From Spirochaetota bacterium (lineage in GTDB: Bacteria > Spirochaetota > Spirochaetia > Treponematales > Breznakiellaceae), in the NCBI GenBank assembly GCA_023406985.1, contig JAEXTK010000220.1, forward strand, positions 1 to 9,048: 9,048 nucleotides of DNA, read 5' to 3'. The notes beneath the pieces are model-generated. The model saw only the letters and a program-made list of their open reading frames with translations, did no database searches and was not told the origin of the DNA. Below are positions 1 through 6,471 of this stretch, in pieces. The number at the start of each line of letters is the position of its first letter. Within the stretch, counting starts at the first letter, position 1. Both the position numbers and the translations under genes were made by a program.

Positions 1-435
1 TTTGCGGCCGGCGGGTCGGCGGGTGGGGCCGCCCGGCAGGGCGGCGCCGACCCGTGGGCCGCCGGCGGCCAGTACGTCTCCGACGACCATGAGGTCGTTG
101 GGCCATTTGACGAGGACGCGGCCCGCGAGGGCGGGGGCGACGTCCTCGACGGCGCGGCAGGCCGCGAGCCCCACGCGGAGGGTGAGGGCCGCCGGCATGG
201 AGGCGAGGTCCGCGAAGCGGAGTATCGTCGTGCAGAGGAGGCTCTTCCCCGCCTCGTCGGCCCAGACCCGGCCGGCCGTGCGTCCCCTGCCGGCCCGCTG
301 GGCGTCGGCGACGACGACGGTGCCGTGGGCGGCGCCCGCCGACGCGAGGCGGCGCGCCTCGTCCATGGTGCTCGCGACGACGTCCGCGTGGTAGATCGGG
401 GCTCCGAAGGCGTTTTCTACCGGGAGGATTTCCAT
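1..435 (-). CDS. birA: Biotin-[acetyl-CoA-carboxylase] ligase, 5' part only
   Basis: Attaches biotin to the carboxyl-carrier lysine of biotin-dependent carboxylases through biotinyl-AMP, in the cytoplasm. 145 codons are visible; the 3' end lies beyond the window. Family signatures are plain: AST at residues 21-23, Q46 followed by AGRGR (48-52, the biotinyl-AMP loop) and W58, the strand KSLLCTTILR (64-73), and VKWPNDLMV (109-117) with the expected lysine K110. The start at 433-435 leaves about 20 residues before the ST motif, so there is no N-terminal helix-turn-helix: this is a monofunctional ligase, not a BirA-type repressor. An in-frame stop at 469-471 rules out a longer form, and no good Shine-Dalgarno is seen. 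In relatives KWPND-x3 is followed at once by (G)RKVAGIL; here about 25 G/P/A/R-rich residues (118-142) come before GRK at the window edge. Divergent from the hydrolase gene. Family call is firm; the rest of the domain is unseen. Confidence 0.88.
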   Translation of the reverse strand, partial: MEILPVENAFGAPIYHADVVASTMDEARRLASAGAAHGTVVVADAQRAGRGRTAGRVWADEAGKSLLCTTILRFADLASMPAALTLRVGLAACRAVEDVAPALAGRVLVKWPNDLMVVGDVLAAGGPRVGAALPGGPTRRPAGRK

Positions 436-549
436 ATCCGGACAGCCTATCCGACCCTTCCGCCATCGTCAATCGAGCGCGGTCTTTCGCGGGACGGATC
501 GCGCCGGACGCCTTGCGCCTACCGCATCGATCGGTCGATACTCAGCGGT
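436..549. promoter_or_regulatory. Divergent intergenic region, biotin ligase / hydrolase
   Basis: This 114-base gap must carry both divergent promoters. On the plus strand TTGCGC (513-518) and GATACT (537-542), 18 bases apart, make a weak -35/-10 pair (3/6 and 4/6 matches) that would start transcription at or next to the hydrolase ATG. A dyad, ATCGA (526-530) TCGG TCGAT (535-539), overlaps that -10 and could be an operator. No convincing promoter for the ligase was found. All assignments here are tentative. Confidence 0.3.
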
Positions 550-1329
550 ATGGTCGATGTCGTTCCCATCCGGCTGGGCTTCGTGAACGCGTACCTGCTC
601 AAGGGCGAGCGGCCCGTCCTCGTGGACGCGGGGTACTCCGGCATGGAGGAACGCATCCTGGACGCCGTCCTCGCCGCGGGAGAGGAGCCTTCCCGGCTCT
701 CCCTCATCGTCATCACCCATGCCCACACGGACCACTACGGCTCCGCCGCGGCGCTCCGGAGGATCACCGGCGCCCTCGTAGCGTGCGGCGACCGTGCCGC
801 CGCCGACCTCAAGGGCGGCGTGGACCGGCACCTCGCTCCCGCGGGCCCCGCGGGTTTCGTCGCGCGTTCCCTGCTCGCGCTCGCGCCGCGGCCGCGTCCC
901 GCCGCGGGCCTGGAGCCGGACCTCCTCTTCTCCGGACCCGCCGACCTGACGCGGTGGGGCGTGGACGCGTCGATCGTGCCGACCCCCGGCCACACGCCCG
1001 GCTCCATCTCCGTGGTGCCGCTCGCCGCGGCCGCGGCGTGGCCTGAGGCGCCAGGCGGGGCCGCCGCGGCGCCGGAGGATCTTCCCTGGGCCATCGTGGG
1101 CGACCTCGTGTTCGGGAAGTTCACCGCTCCCCGGTCGCCGCGGCTCCCCTTCTTCGCCGCGGACGCCGCGGCCCTCGCGTCCAACCTCCGCGTCTTCGTT
1201 CGGACGGAGACGGTGTATCCCGGCCACGGCGGCCCGCTCCGGGGGCCGGACCTCGGCGAAATCGCCCGGGCCGCGGACCGGCTCGCCGAACGCAGGAACC
1301 GTTCTAGCGCGGCAGGTCGGCCTTGGTGA
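550..1329 (+). CDS. Metallo-beta-lactamase-fold (glyoxalase II-like) hydrolase
   Basis: A 259-residue metal-dependent hydrolase of the MBL fold; the substrate cannot be told from sequence. The full metal-binding set is present: HAHTDH at 57-62 (H57, H59, D61, H62), H148 in PTPGHTPGS, D185 in IVGDLVFG and H226 in YPGHGG, so a two-metal active site is expected. The N-terminus (VPIRLGFVNAYLL, then VLVDAGY) is the usual first beta-hairpins of the family. No signal peptide: probably cytoplasmic. ATG 550 is chosen because it is the only ATG, GTG or TTG in frame between the divergent ligase start and this fold; the reading frame extends upstream to 325 only through the antisense of the ligase gene. 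No Shine-Dalgarno is obvious. Residues 157-178 form an alanine/proline-rich loop. The 3' end overlaps the convergent codA by 26 bases. Family certain, function unknown. Confidence 0.85.
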   Translation: MVDVVPIRLGFVNAYLLKGERPVLVDAGYSGMEERILDAVLAAGEEPSRLSLIVITHAHTDHYGSAAALRRITGALVACGDRAAADLKGGVDRHLAPAGPAGFVARSLLALAPRPRPAAGLEPDLLFSGPADLTRWGVDASIVPTPGHTPGSISVVPLAAAAAWPEAPGGAAAAPEDLPWAIVGDLVFGKFTAPRSPRLPFFAADAAALASNLRVFVRTETVYPGHGGPLRGPDLGEIARAADRLAERRNRSSAAGRPW

Positions 1330-2605
1330 AGGCGAGCTCCTCGCTTCCGCCGTCCAGGTAGACCCGCGGCCGTTCGAACGGGCGCTCGGCGATGACGCTT
1401 CCTCGCCGTACGCTGAGACGCGGCGGCGTCTGCAGGCGGATCGCCTGGTAGGCGTCCTCCACGGGCAGGACGATGAGGTTGCCCGGCTTCCCTTCCTCGA
1501 TGCCGTATTCCCCGCGGATGCCGAGCGTCTTGGCGCTGTTGACGGTGATGAGGTCCATGGAGCGGATAAGTTCTTCGTAACCCATGAGCTGGCAGACGTG
1601 GACCCCCATGAAGAGGGTCTGCAGCATGTTGCCCGATCCCATCGGATACCAGGGGTCCACGATGTCGTCGTGGCCGAAGCAGGCGTTGATGCCGGCCTGG
1701 AGCATCTCCTTGACGCGGGTGACGCCGCGCCGCTTCGGATACGAGTCGAAGCGGCCCTGGAGGTGGATGTTCACGAGGGGATTCGCGATGAAGTTGATGC
1801 CGGATCTCTTGAGCAGGCCGAAGAGCTTGAACGCGTAGGCGTTGTTGTACGAATGCATGGCGGTGGTGTGGCTGGCGGTGACCCGCTCTCCGATTCCGCG
1901 CTGGTAAGCCTCCGCGGCAAGGACTTCCACGAAGCGGGACTGCTCGTCGTCGATCTCGTCGCAGTGGACGTCGATGGGCAGCCCTCGTTTCTCCGCGAGT
2001 TCCGCGACGAAGCGGAGGGATTCCACGCCGTATTCGCGCGTGAACTCGTAGTGGGGGATGGCGCCGAGGACGTCCACTCCCTCGTCTATCGCGCGCAGCA
2101 TGAGGCCCTTTCCGTCCGGATAGGAGAGGATTCCTTCCTGCGGGAAGGCGACGATCTGGAGGGTCAGGTAGGGAGCGTATTCTTCCCGCAGTTCCGCGAG
2201 GGCCTTGAGCGCGGTGAGCGCGGGATCGGTTACGTCGACGTGGGTCCTGACCGCCTGGACGCCCTGGGCGATGTACCACTTCAGGATGGTTCCGGCCCGA
2301 TTTTTCACGTCCTCACGGGTGAGGAGGGCCTTGCGTTCGGCCCAGCGCTCGATGCCTTCGAAGAGGGTACCGCTCTCGTTCCAGCGCGGTTCTCCCGCGG
2401 TGAGGACCGAGTCCAGGTGAACGTGCGGATCGATGAAGGGCGGCAGCGCGAGGTGGCCGCCTCCGTCCACCACGGGGTGGCCCGCGGCCTCTATCGGCGC
2501 CGTCCCGACGTACGAGAAAACGCCGTTCTCAATGCGGATATGGAAGAGTCCCTCCCTCCGGTGGAGCCGGACGTTCTTGATGACCATCGATCCGTCGTTA
2601 CCCAT
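1304..2605 (-). CDS. codA: Cytosine deaminase
   Basis: Deaminates cytosine to uracil plus ammonia in the cytoplasm (pyrimidine salvage, nitrogen release). The 433-residue protein lines up with E. coli CodA over its length, with long identical runs such as ESGTLFEGIERWAERKALLT-like and IDVHCDEIDDEQSRFVE. Active-site residues fall at the same numbers as in E. coli: metal ligands H61, H63 (HVH), H214 and D313; Q156 in FPQEG for substrate binding; E217 as proton shuttle; H246; and D314 with W319 in the pocket (GHDD...PWYP). This supports true cytosine deaminase activity rather than a generic amidohydrolase. The start at 2605 has a perfect AGGAGG (2615-2610) four bases upstream; Met7 is a less likely alternative. 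Divergent from the importer operon across 198 bases, convergent with the hydrolase at its 3' end. Identity is strong; in vivo substrate range (other oxo/amino pyrimidines) is open. Confidence 0.95.
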   Translation of the reverse strand: MGNDGSMVIKNVRLHRREGLFHIRIENGVFSYVGTAPIEAAGHPVVDGGGHLALPPFIDPHVHLDSVLTAGEPRWNESGTLFEGIERWAERKALLTREDVKNRAGTILKWYIAQGVQAVRTHVDVTDPALTALKALAELREEYAPYLTLQIVAFPQEGILSYPDGKGLMLRAIDEGVDVLGAIPHYEFTREYGVESLRFVAELAEKRGLPIDVHCDEIDDEQSRFVEVLAAEAYQRGIGERVTASHTTAMHSYNNAYAFKLFGLLKRSGINFIANPLVNIHLQGRFDSYPKRRGVTRVKEMLQAGINACFGHDDIVDPWYPMGSGNMLQTLFMGVHVCQLMGYEELIRSMDLITVNSAKTLGIRGEYGIEEGKPGNLIVLPVEDAYQAIRLQTPPRLSVRRGSVIAERPFERPRVYLDGGSEELAFTKADLPR

Positions 2606-2729
2606 GGGGCCTCCTACGATAATGTCGAATTTGTAGCATAGTCCGACGAAAGTGTAAGATAATAACCAGGAAATCGCCGACGAAGCACCCTAGCGCCTCC
2701 TTGTATGGCTCCTTCTTCCGAAAACTCCG
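2606..2729. promoter_or_regulatory. Divergent control region, codA / importer operon
   Basis: The stretch 2616-2670 is markedly A/T-rich against the GC-rich background and must hold the codA promoter (minus strand). TATGCT (2640-2635) preceded by TTATCT (2662-2657) is a possible -10/-35 pair with 16-base spacing, but matches are modest (4/6 and 3/6). An exact direct repeat, CCGACGAA, lies at 2643-2650 and 2677-2684, 34 bases apart. Relative to the predicted sigma-54 start near 2757 these sit at about -114 and -80, where enhancer-binding activators usually bind. Promoter positions for codA are uncertain. Confidence 0.4.
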
Positions 2730-2746
2730 TTGGCACGGATATTGCT
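2730..2746 (+). promoter_or_regulatory. Sigma-54 (RpoN) -24/-12 promoter of the importer operon
   Basis: The sequence TTGGCACGGATATTGCT matches the sigma-54 consensus TGGCACGrNNNTTGCw at every specified base. GG lies at 2732-2733 and GC at 2744-2745, with exactly ten bases between, as required. Transcription should start near 2756-2757, about 47 bases ahead of the binding-protein ATG at 2804. Such promoters need an AAA+ enhancer-binding activator; none is encoded in this window. No competing sigma-70 promoter is evident here. Confidence 0.88.
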
Positions 2747-2755
2747 TTATTAATC

Positions 2756-2783
2756 CGTATTTGCCGGGTGCATACGCGGCAAA
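2756..2783 (+). promoter_or_regulatory. Leader hairpin / dyad just after the predicted transcription start
   Basis: A perfect 7-base inverted repeat, TTTGCCG (2760-2766) and CGGCAAA (2777-2783), encloses a 10-base loop. An alternative stem, CGTAT (2756-2760) with ATACG (2772-2776), uses the left flank and the loop, so the two pairings compete. In RNA it would be a hairpin at the very 5' end of the operon mRNA; in DNA it would be an operator-like dyad just downstream of the start site. It ends eight bases before the Shine-Dalgarno. It fits no riboswitch class I recognise. Confidence 0.5.
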
Positions 2784-2803
2784 CTTAGTTCAGGAGGAAG
2801 GGT

Positions 2804-3802
2804 ATGAAACGATTGTTGCTGACGCTCGCTTCCCTGCTATTGGCGACTCAGGCGTTCGCCGCGGGCGGCGCCGAGGCGCCCGCGAAGGACGGCTCCTTCA
2901 AGGTCGCCGCCGTATTCCAAACCGCCATCGAGGAGCCCTGGGACGGGGTCATCCACCAGGCCTGCCTCAAGGCTCAAAAGGAACTGGGCATCGAGTACGA
3001 GTACGCCGAGAAGGTGGCGGCGGCCGACTTCGAACGCGTAGTCCGCGAATACGCCGAGCGCGGCTTCGACCTCATCGTCGGCGACGCCTTCCTCGCCGGA
3101 GAGGAGCCCTCCCGCCGCGTCGCGAAGGATTATCCGAAAACCGCCTTCGCCTTCGGTTCGGAAGGCGCTCCCGTCGCGCCCAACTACGCCGTCTTCGACA
3201 ACTGGATCCACGAGCCCGCCTACCTCTGCGGCGTCATCGCGGGCATGACGACCAAGACGAACATCCTGGGCGTGGTCGCCGCCATCCCGATCAATGAGGT
3301 GAACCGGCTGGTGAACGCCTACAAGGCGGGCGCCCTGAGCGTCAATCCCAAGGTGAAGATGAAGGTCGCCTACATCGGCAGCTGGTTCGATCCGCCCAAG
3401 GCCAAGGAAGCAGCCCTGGCCCAGATCGAGGCGGGAGCCGACCTCATCTACGCCGAACGCTTCGGCGTCTTCGAGGCCGCCAAGGAGAAGGGCGTCCTCG
3501 CCTTCGGCAACATGTCCGACCAGAACGCCCTCGCTCCCGAGGTGGTGATCACGGGGCCCGTCTGGGACATGTATCCCACCGTCAAGGCTTCCATAGAGAT
3601 GGTGAAGGCCGGGACCTGGAAGGAGACAGATCTCCGCGAATATTCGATGATGGCCAAGGGCGGGGCGACCCTCGCTCCCCTCCACGCCTTTGAGACGAAG
3701 CTCCCCGCGGCCGTCTTGAAGAAGGTGAAGGACGTCCAGGCCGGCATCATGGACGGCAGCTTCAAGGTCCCCGTCATCGAAGAGAAGCTCCTCTCCGACT
3801 GA
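2804..3802 (+). CDS. BMP-family (nucleoside/nucleobase) ABC substrate-binding protein
   Basis: Periplasmic receptor that delivers ligand to the importer encoded downstream. The 332 residues start with a classical Sec signal peptide: MKR, a Leu/Ala-rich core (4-15), then QAFA before the likely signal-peptidase I cut near residue 19-20. There is no lipobox cysteine, so it should be soluble, unlike the lipoprotein BMPs PnrA/TmpC and BmpA. The mature protein shows the two-lobed Bmp (PF02608) pattern: VAAVFQTAIEEPWDGVIH (34-51), GFDLIVGDAF (87-96), LCGVIAGMTTKTNILGVVA (141-159), the NP..K..VAYIGSWFDP hinge region (181-197) and GADLIYAE (211-218). W46, F131, D132, W194, F195 and W253 are candidate ligand contacts by position only. 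ATG 2804 has AGGAGG at 2792-2797 with a six-base spacer. First gene of the operon, behind the sigma-54 promoter. Ligand is not proven: cytosine or a pyrimidine is suggested by the adjacent codA. Confidence 0.88.
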   Translation: MKRLLLTLASLLLATQAFAAGGAEAPAKDGSFKVAAVFQTAIEEPWDGVIHQACLKAQKELGIEYEYAEKVAAADFERVVREYAERGFDLIVGDAFLAGEEPSRRVAKDYPKTAFAFGSEGAPVAPNYAVFDNWIHEPAYLCGVIAGMTTKTNILGVVAAIPINEVNRLVNAYKAGALSVNPKVKMKVAYIGSWFDPPKAKEAALAQIEAGADLIYAERFGVFEAAKEKGVLAFGNMSDQNALAPEVVITGPVWDMYPTVKASIEMVKAGTWKETDLREYSMMAKGGATLAPLHAFETKLPAAVLKKVKDVQAGIMDGSFKVPVIEEKLLSD

Positions 3803-3818
3803 GACGATCGCTCCAATC

Positions 3819-3887
3819 GAGGAGGCCGCGCCGGTGCGGCGCGTTCCGCCTGGGCGGCGCGTGCCCTGGGCGGGGCGCGGCCTCCTC
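3819..3887 (+). repeat. Long perfect inverted repeat between binding-protein and ATPase genes
   Basis: GAGGAGGCCGCGCC (3819-3832) is exactly complementary to GGCGCGGCCTCCTC (3874-3887), giving a 14-base-pair stem, nearly all G-C. Inside lies a second hairpin, about 3839-3862 (CGCG/CGCG plus CCGC/GCGG with a two-base bulge). The nonamer CCTGGGCGG occurs twice, at 3849 and 3865. The 3' arm is followed by AAACCCCC, not a T-run, so it is not a canonical rho-independent terminator. Such elements after a binding-protein gene commonly protect its mRNA 3' end or attenuate readthrough, giving more receptor than membrane complex. That role is inferred. Confidence 0.8.
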
Positions 3888-3904
3888 AAACCCCCGAGGC
3901 ATGC

Positions 3905-5410
3905 ATGGAAACCGCAATACCGGCGGTGGAGCTCCGCTCCATCACCAAACGCTTCCTCGACGTGGTCGCCAACAAGGCGGTGAACCTCTCCCTGTACTCG
4001 GGCGAGATTTGCGCCCTCCTGGGCGAGAACGGCGCCGGCAAGACCACCCTGATGAACATCCTCTTCGGCTATTACGGCTTCGACGAGGGCCGCATATTCG
4101 TGAAGGGCGAAGCGTGCTCCTTCGCCTCGCCCCGGGACGCGATCAAGCGGGGCATCGGTATGATCCACCAGCATTTCACCCTCGTGAGCACGCAGACCGT
4201 GCTGGAGAACGTCATCATCGGCACCGGCTCGGGCCTCTTCGTGGATTACCGCGCCTCCCGGTCGCGCTTGCTCGAGTTGGAGGAGCGCTTCGGCCTCCAG
4301 GTGGATCCCGACGCCTTCGTCTGGTCCCTGAGCGTCGGCGAGCAGCAGAAAGTCGAGATCCTCAAGGCCCTCTACCGGGACGCTGAGGTCCTCATCATGG
4401 ACGAGCCGACGGCGGTGCTCTCTCCCACGGAGACGGCGGCCCTGTTCTCCACCCTCAAGGTCTTCGCCGCCGAGGGGAAGGCGGTGGTCTTCATCTCCCA
4501 CAAGCTCAACGAGGTGATGGAGATCTCCGACCGGGTCGTGGTGCTCAGGAACGGCGAGGTCACGGCCGAAGTCCGGACCGCCGACACCGATCGCCGCGCT
4601 CTCGCGAGCCTCATGGTCGGCCGCGAGCTCGCGCAAAGCCCGAAGGCGGCCCGCCGGACATCGTCCTCCTGCGCGCTGGAGGTCTCGGGCCTGTGCGCCG
4701 CCAACAACCGCGGCCTCCCCGCGGTCCGCTCCTTGTCCTTCAAGGTCGCTTCGGGCGAGGTGCTCGGTTTCGCGGGGGTGTCGGGGAACGGGCAGTCGGA
4801 ACTCGCGGAGGTCCTCTTCGGCCTGCGCCCTCCCTCCGCCGGCTCGGTCGCCGTGCTCGGCGTTCCCCTTCCCCCGAGCGATCCGGCCGCGGTGCGCGAG
4901 CGGGGCGTGGGCCGCATACCCGAAGACCGGATGGAGACGGGCCTCCTCCTGGACCTGTCCGTGGAGGAGAACCTCATCCTGGAGGACCACGGGACGGAGT
5001 TCGGCAGGCGGGGCATCCTGGACTTCAAGCGGATCGGAGAGTTCGCGGGTCAGTGCATCCGCGAGTTCGGCATCAAGACGGACGGGAAAGACGCGATCGC
5101 GAAGAGCCTCTCGGGCGGCAACCTCCAGAAGGTGATCCTCGCGCGGGAACTCGCGGGAACGCGGGTCCTCGTGATCGCCTGCCAGCCGACCCGGGGCCTG
5201 GACGTCGGCGCGACCGAATACGTCCACGAGCGCATCCGCGCGGCGCGGGAAGCGGGGGCGGGCGTGCTCCTCATCTCCGACGACTTGGACGAGGTGCTCG
5301 AGCTGAGCGATCGCGTGGCGGTCATGTACGAAGGGGCGATCGCGGGAGCGGGAAACGCCGACGAGCTTTCCCGTGAACGGATAGGCCTCTGGATGAGCGG
5401 GGTAAAATGA
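3905..5410 (+). CDS. ABC importer ATPase with two tandem nucleotide-binding domains (nucleoside/sugar type)
   Basis: Energises the importer on the cytoplasmic face. The 501 residues hold two ABC domains, as in RbsA/YufO-type ATPases. Domain 1 is complete: Walker A GENGAGKTT (40-48), Q-loop Q89, signature SVGEQQ (143-148), Walker B VLIMDEP (162-168, E167) and switch H199. Domain 2 is degenerate in the way usual for this family: its P-loop reads GVSGNGQSE (291-299) without lysine, Walker B reads VLVIACQP (421-428) with Gln for the catalytic Glu, and the switch His position reads ISDDLDE. Its signature LSGGNLQK (402-409) is intact. One competent ATP site and one binding site are therefore expected. 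ATG 3905 follows a weak GAGG (3896-3899); the preceding inverted repeat ends 17 bases upstream. Its stop overlaps the next start (ATGA at 5407-5410), so translation is coupled. Function as nucleoside/nucleobase importer rests on the binding-protein family. Confidence 0.92.
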   Translation: METAIPAVELRSITKRFLDVVANKAVNLSLYSGEICALLGENGAGKTTLMNILFGYYGFDEGRIFVKGEACSFASPRDAIKRGIGMIHQHFTLVSTQTVLENVIIGTGSGLFVDYRASRSRLLELEERFGLQVDPDAFVWSLSVGEQQKVEILKALYRDAEVLIMDEPTAVLSPTETAALFSTLKVFAAEGKAVVFISHKLNEVMEISDRVVVLRNGEVTAEVRTADTDRRALASLMVGRELAQSPKAARRTSSSCALEVSGLCAANNRGLPAVRSLSFKVASGEVLGFAGVSGNGQSELAEVLFGLRPPSAGSVAVLGVPLPPSDPAAVRERGVGRIPEDRMETGLLLDLSVEENLILEDHGTEFGRRGILDFKRIGEFAGQCIREFGIKTDGKDAIAKSLSGGNLQKVILARELAGTRVLVIACQPTRGLDVGATEYVHERIRAAREAGAGVLLISDDLDEVLELSDRVAVMYEGAIAGAGNADELSRERIGLWMSGVK

Positions 5411-6471
5411 TGAGACTCACCATAACGAAGCGAAAACCTTTTCCCCGATCGGTGCGGATGCTGCTTCCGGTCGCCGCCATCGCGGTGACCCTGATCCTGG
5501 CGGCCGTTCCTATCCTGATAGCGGGCGCCGACCTCTGGAAGGCGTACGGCGCCCTGTTCCGCGGCGCCTTCGGGACCCGCTACAATTTCCTGGAGACCCT
5601 CGTGAAGGCGGTCCCCTACGCCTTCACCGGCCTCGCGGTGGCCTTCGCCTTCCGCGCGAAATTCTGGAACATCGGCGCGGAAGGTCAGCTCTTCGCCGGA
5701 GCGATCGCGGCGACCGTGGTCGGCCTCCGCCTGGAGGGCGTGCCTTCCTTCCTCGCGATCCCGCTCGTGATAGCCGCCGGCATGGCCGCGGGCGGCCTCT
5801 GGGCAATCGTGCCCGTCTTCCTCAAGACGAAACTCAAGGTGGACGACGTCGTCTCCAGCCTCCTCCTCAACTACGTGATGCTCCACTTCATGGGCGCCCT
5901 CCTCTTCGGCCCGCTTCAGCAGCCCGGCTCGGGCTGGCCGAAGTCGGCGGAGATCGCGAAGTCGGCCTGGTTCCCGATACTCATTCCCCGATCGCGCTTC
6001 CACCTGGGCATCCTCATCGCCTTCGCCGCGGTCCTCGTGCTCTGGTTCGTGAACGAGAAGACCGTGTTCGGCTACCGGTCCCGGGCGGTGGGCGTAAACG
6101 CCCGGGCTTCGGCCTTCGGAGGCATCCGCGTCGACCGCGTCCTCACCGTTACCGCCCTCGTCTCCGGCGGCCTCGCGGGGCTCGCGGGCGTGAGCGAACT
6201 CTGCGCGATCCAGTATCGGCTGCTCATGGACATCTCCCCGGGCTACGGCTACTCGGGCATCGTCATCGCCATGCTCGGGAACCTCCACCCCGTCGGCGTG
6301 CTCCTCTCGGCCCTCTTCTTCAGCGCCGTGCACACCGGCGCCCAGACCATGAGCCGCATGACGGGAGTCCCGTCCTACATCACCGAGGTGATCCAAGGGA
6401 CGGCCCTCATCGTCATGCTCGTCTTCCTGCTGATATCCGAATACCGCATCCGGCTGGAGAGGAACAAATGA
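5407..6471 (+). CDS. ABC importer permease 1 (BPD_transp_2, YufP/NupB-like)
   Basis: Integral inner-membrane half of the importer channel. 354 residues with about eight to nine hydrophobic segments (roughly 19-39, 68-82, 93-108, 113-137, 148-168, 198-216, 245-262, 283-307, 325-344) and a basic cytoplasmic N-terminus (TKRKPFPRSVR). FRAKFWNIGAEGQ at 82-94 is the hallmark of the first permease in nucleoside/BMP-type systems, and RAVGVNARASAFGGI (226-240) is the typical cytoplasmic loop that contacts the ATPase. The size is normal for the family. ATG 5407 overlaps the ATPase stop by four bases; a second Met codon follows at 5410 and could be the true start. Its own stop overlaps the next gene by four bases. 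Forms a heterodimer with permease 2. Confidence 0.92.
   Translation: MMRLTITKRKPFPRSVRMLLPVAAIAVTLILAAVPILIAGADLWKAYGALFRGAFGTRYNFLETLVKAVPYAFTGLAVAFAFRAKFWNIGAEGQLFAGAIAATVVGLRLEGVPSFLAIPLVIAAGMAAGGLWAIVPVFLKTKLKVDDVVSSLLLNYVMLHFMGALLFGPLQQPGSGWPKSAEIAKSAWFPILIPRSRFHLGILIAFAAVLVLWFVNEKTVFGYRSRAVGVNARASAFGGIRVDRVLTVTALVSGGLAGLAGVSELCAIQYRLLMDISPGYGYSGIVIAMLGNLHPVGVLLSALFFSAVHTGAQTMSRMTGVPSYITEVIQGTALIVMLVFLLISEYRIRLERNK

Noticed and set aside
2..394. Plus-strand open frame at the window start
   Set aside because: It is antisense to the biotin ligase, whose GRGR and KWPND motifs are on the minus strand.
325..549. Upstream extension of the hydrolase reading frame
   Set aside because: The extra residues are antisense to the ligase and unlike any MBL N-terminus; the fold begins at Met 550.
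1598..2641. 347-codon plus-strand open frame opposite codA
   Set aside because: It is the mirror of codA, whose full set of active-site residues shows the true strand; the frame has no recognisable motif.
2756..2783. H-type pseudoknot in the operon leader
   Set aside because: Both stems forming together would need zero-length crossing loops with a five-base spacer, which is sterically poor; treated as alternative stems instead.
2701..3297. Plus-strand open frame from 2701
   Set aside because: It runs through the sigma-54 promoter and out of frame through the binding-protein gene; the translation is Arg/Gly repeats.
3819..3887. Rho-independent terminator reading of the long inverted repeat
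   Set aside because: Neither side is followed by a T-run, and the ATPase gene that follows has no separate promoter that I can see, so full termination would silence the transporter.
2837..5227. Very long minus-strand open frame antisense to the binding-protein and ATPase genes
   Set aside because: Composition is Arg/Gly/Asp/His-biased with no domain, and it spans two well-identified genes on the other strand. Long antisense frames are expected in GC-rich DNA. The same holds for 5050-6396, 6375-7298 and 7765-9000 (minus).
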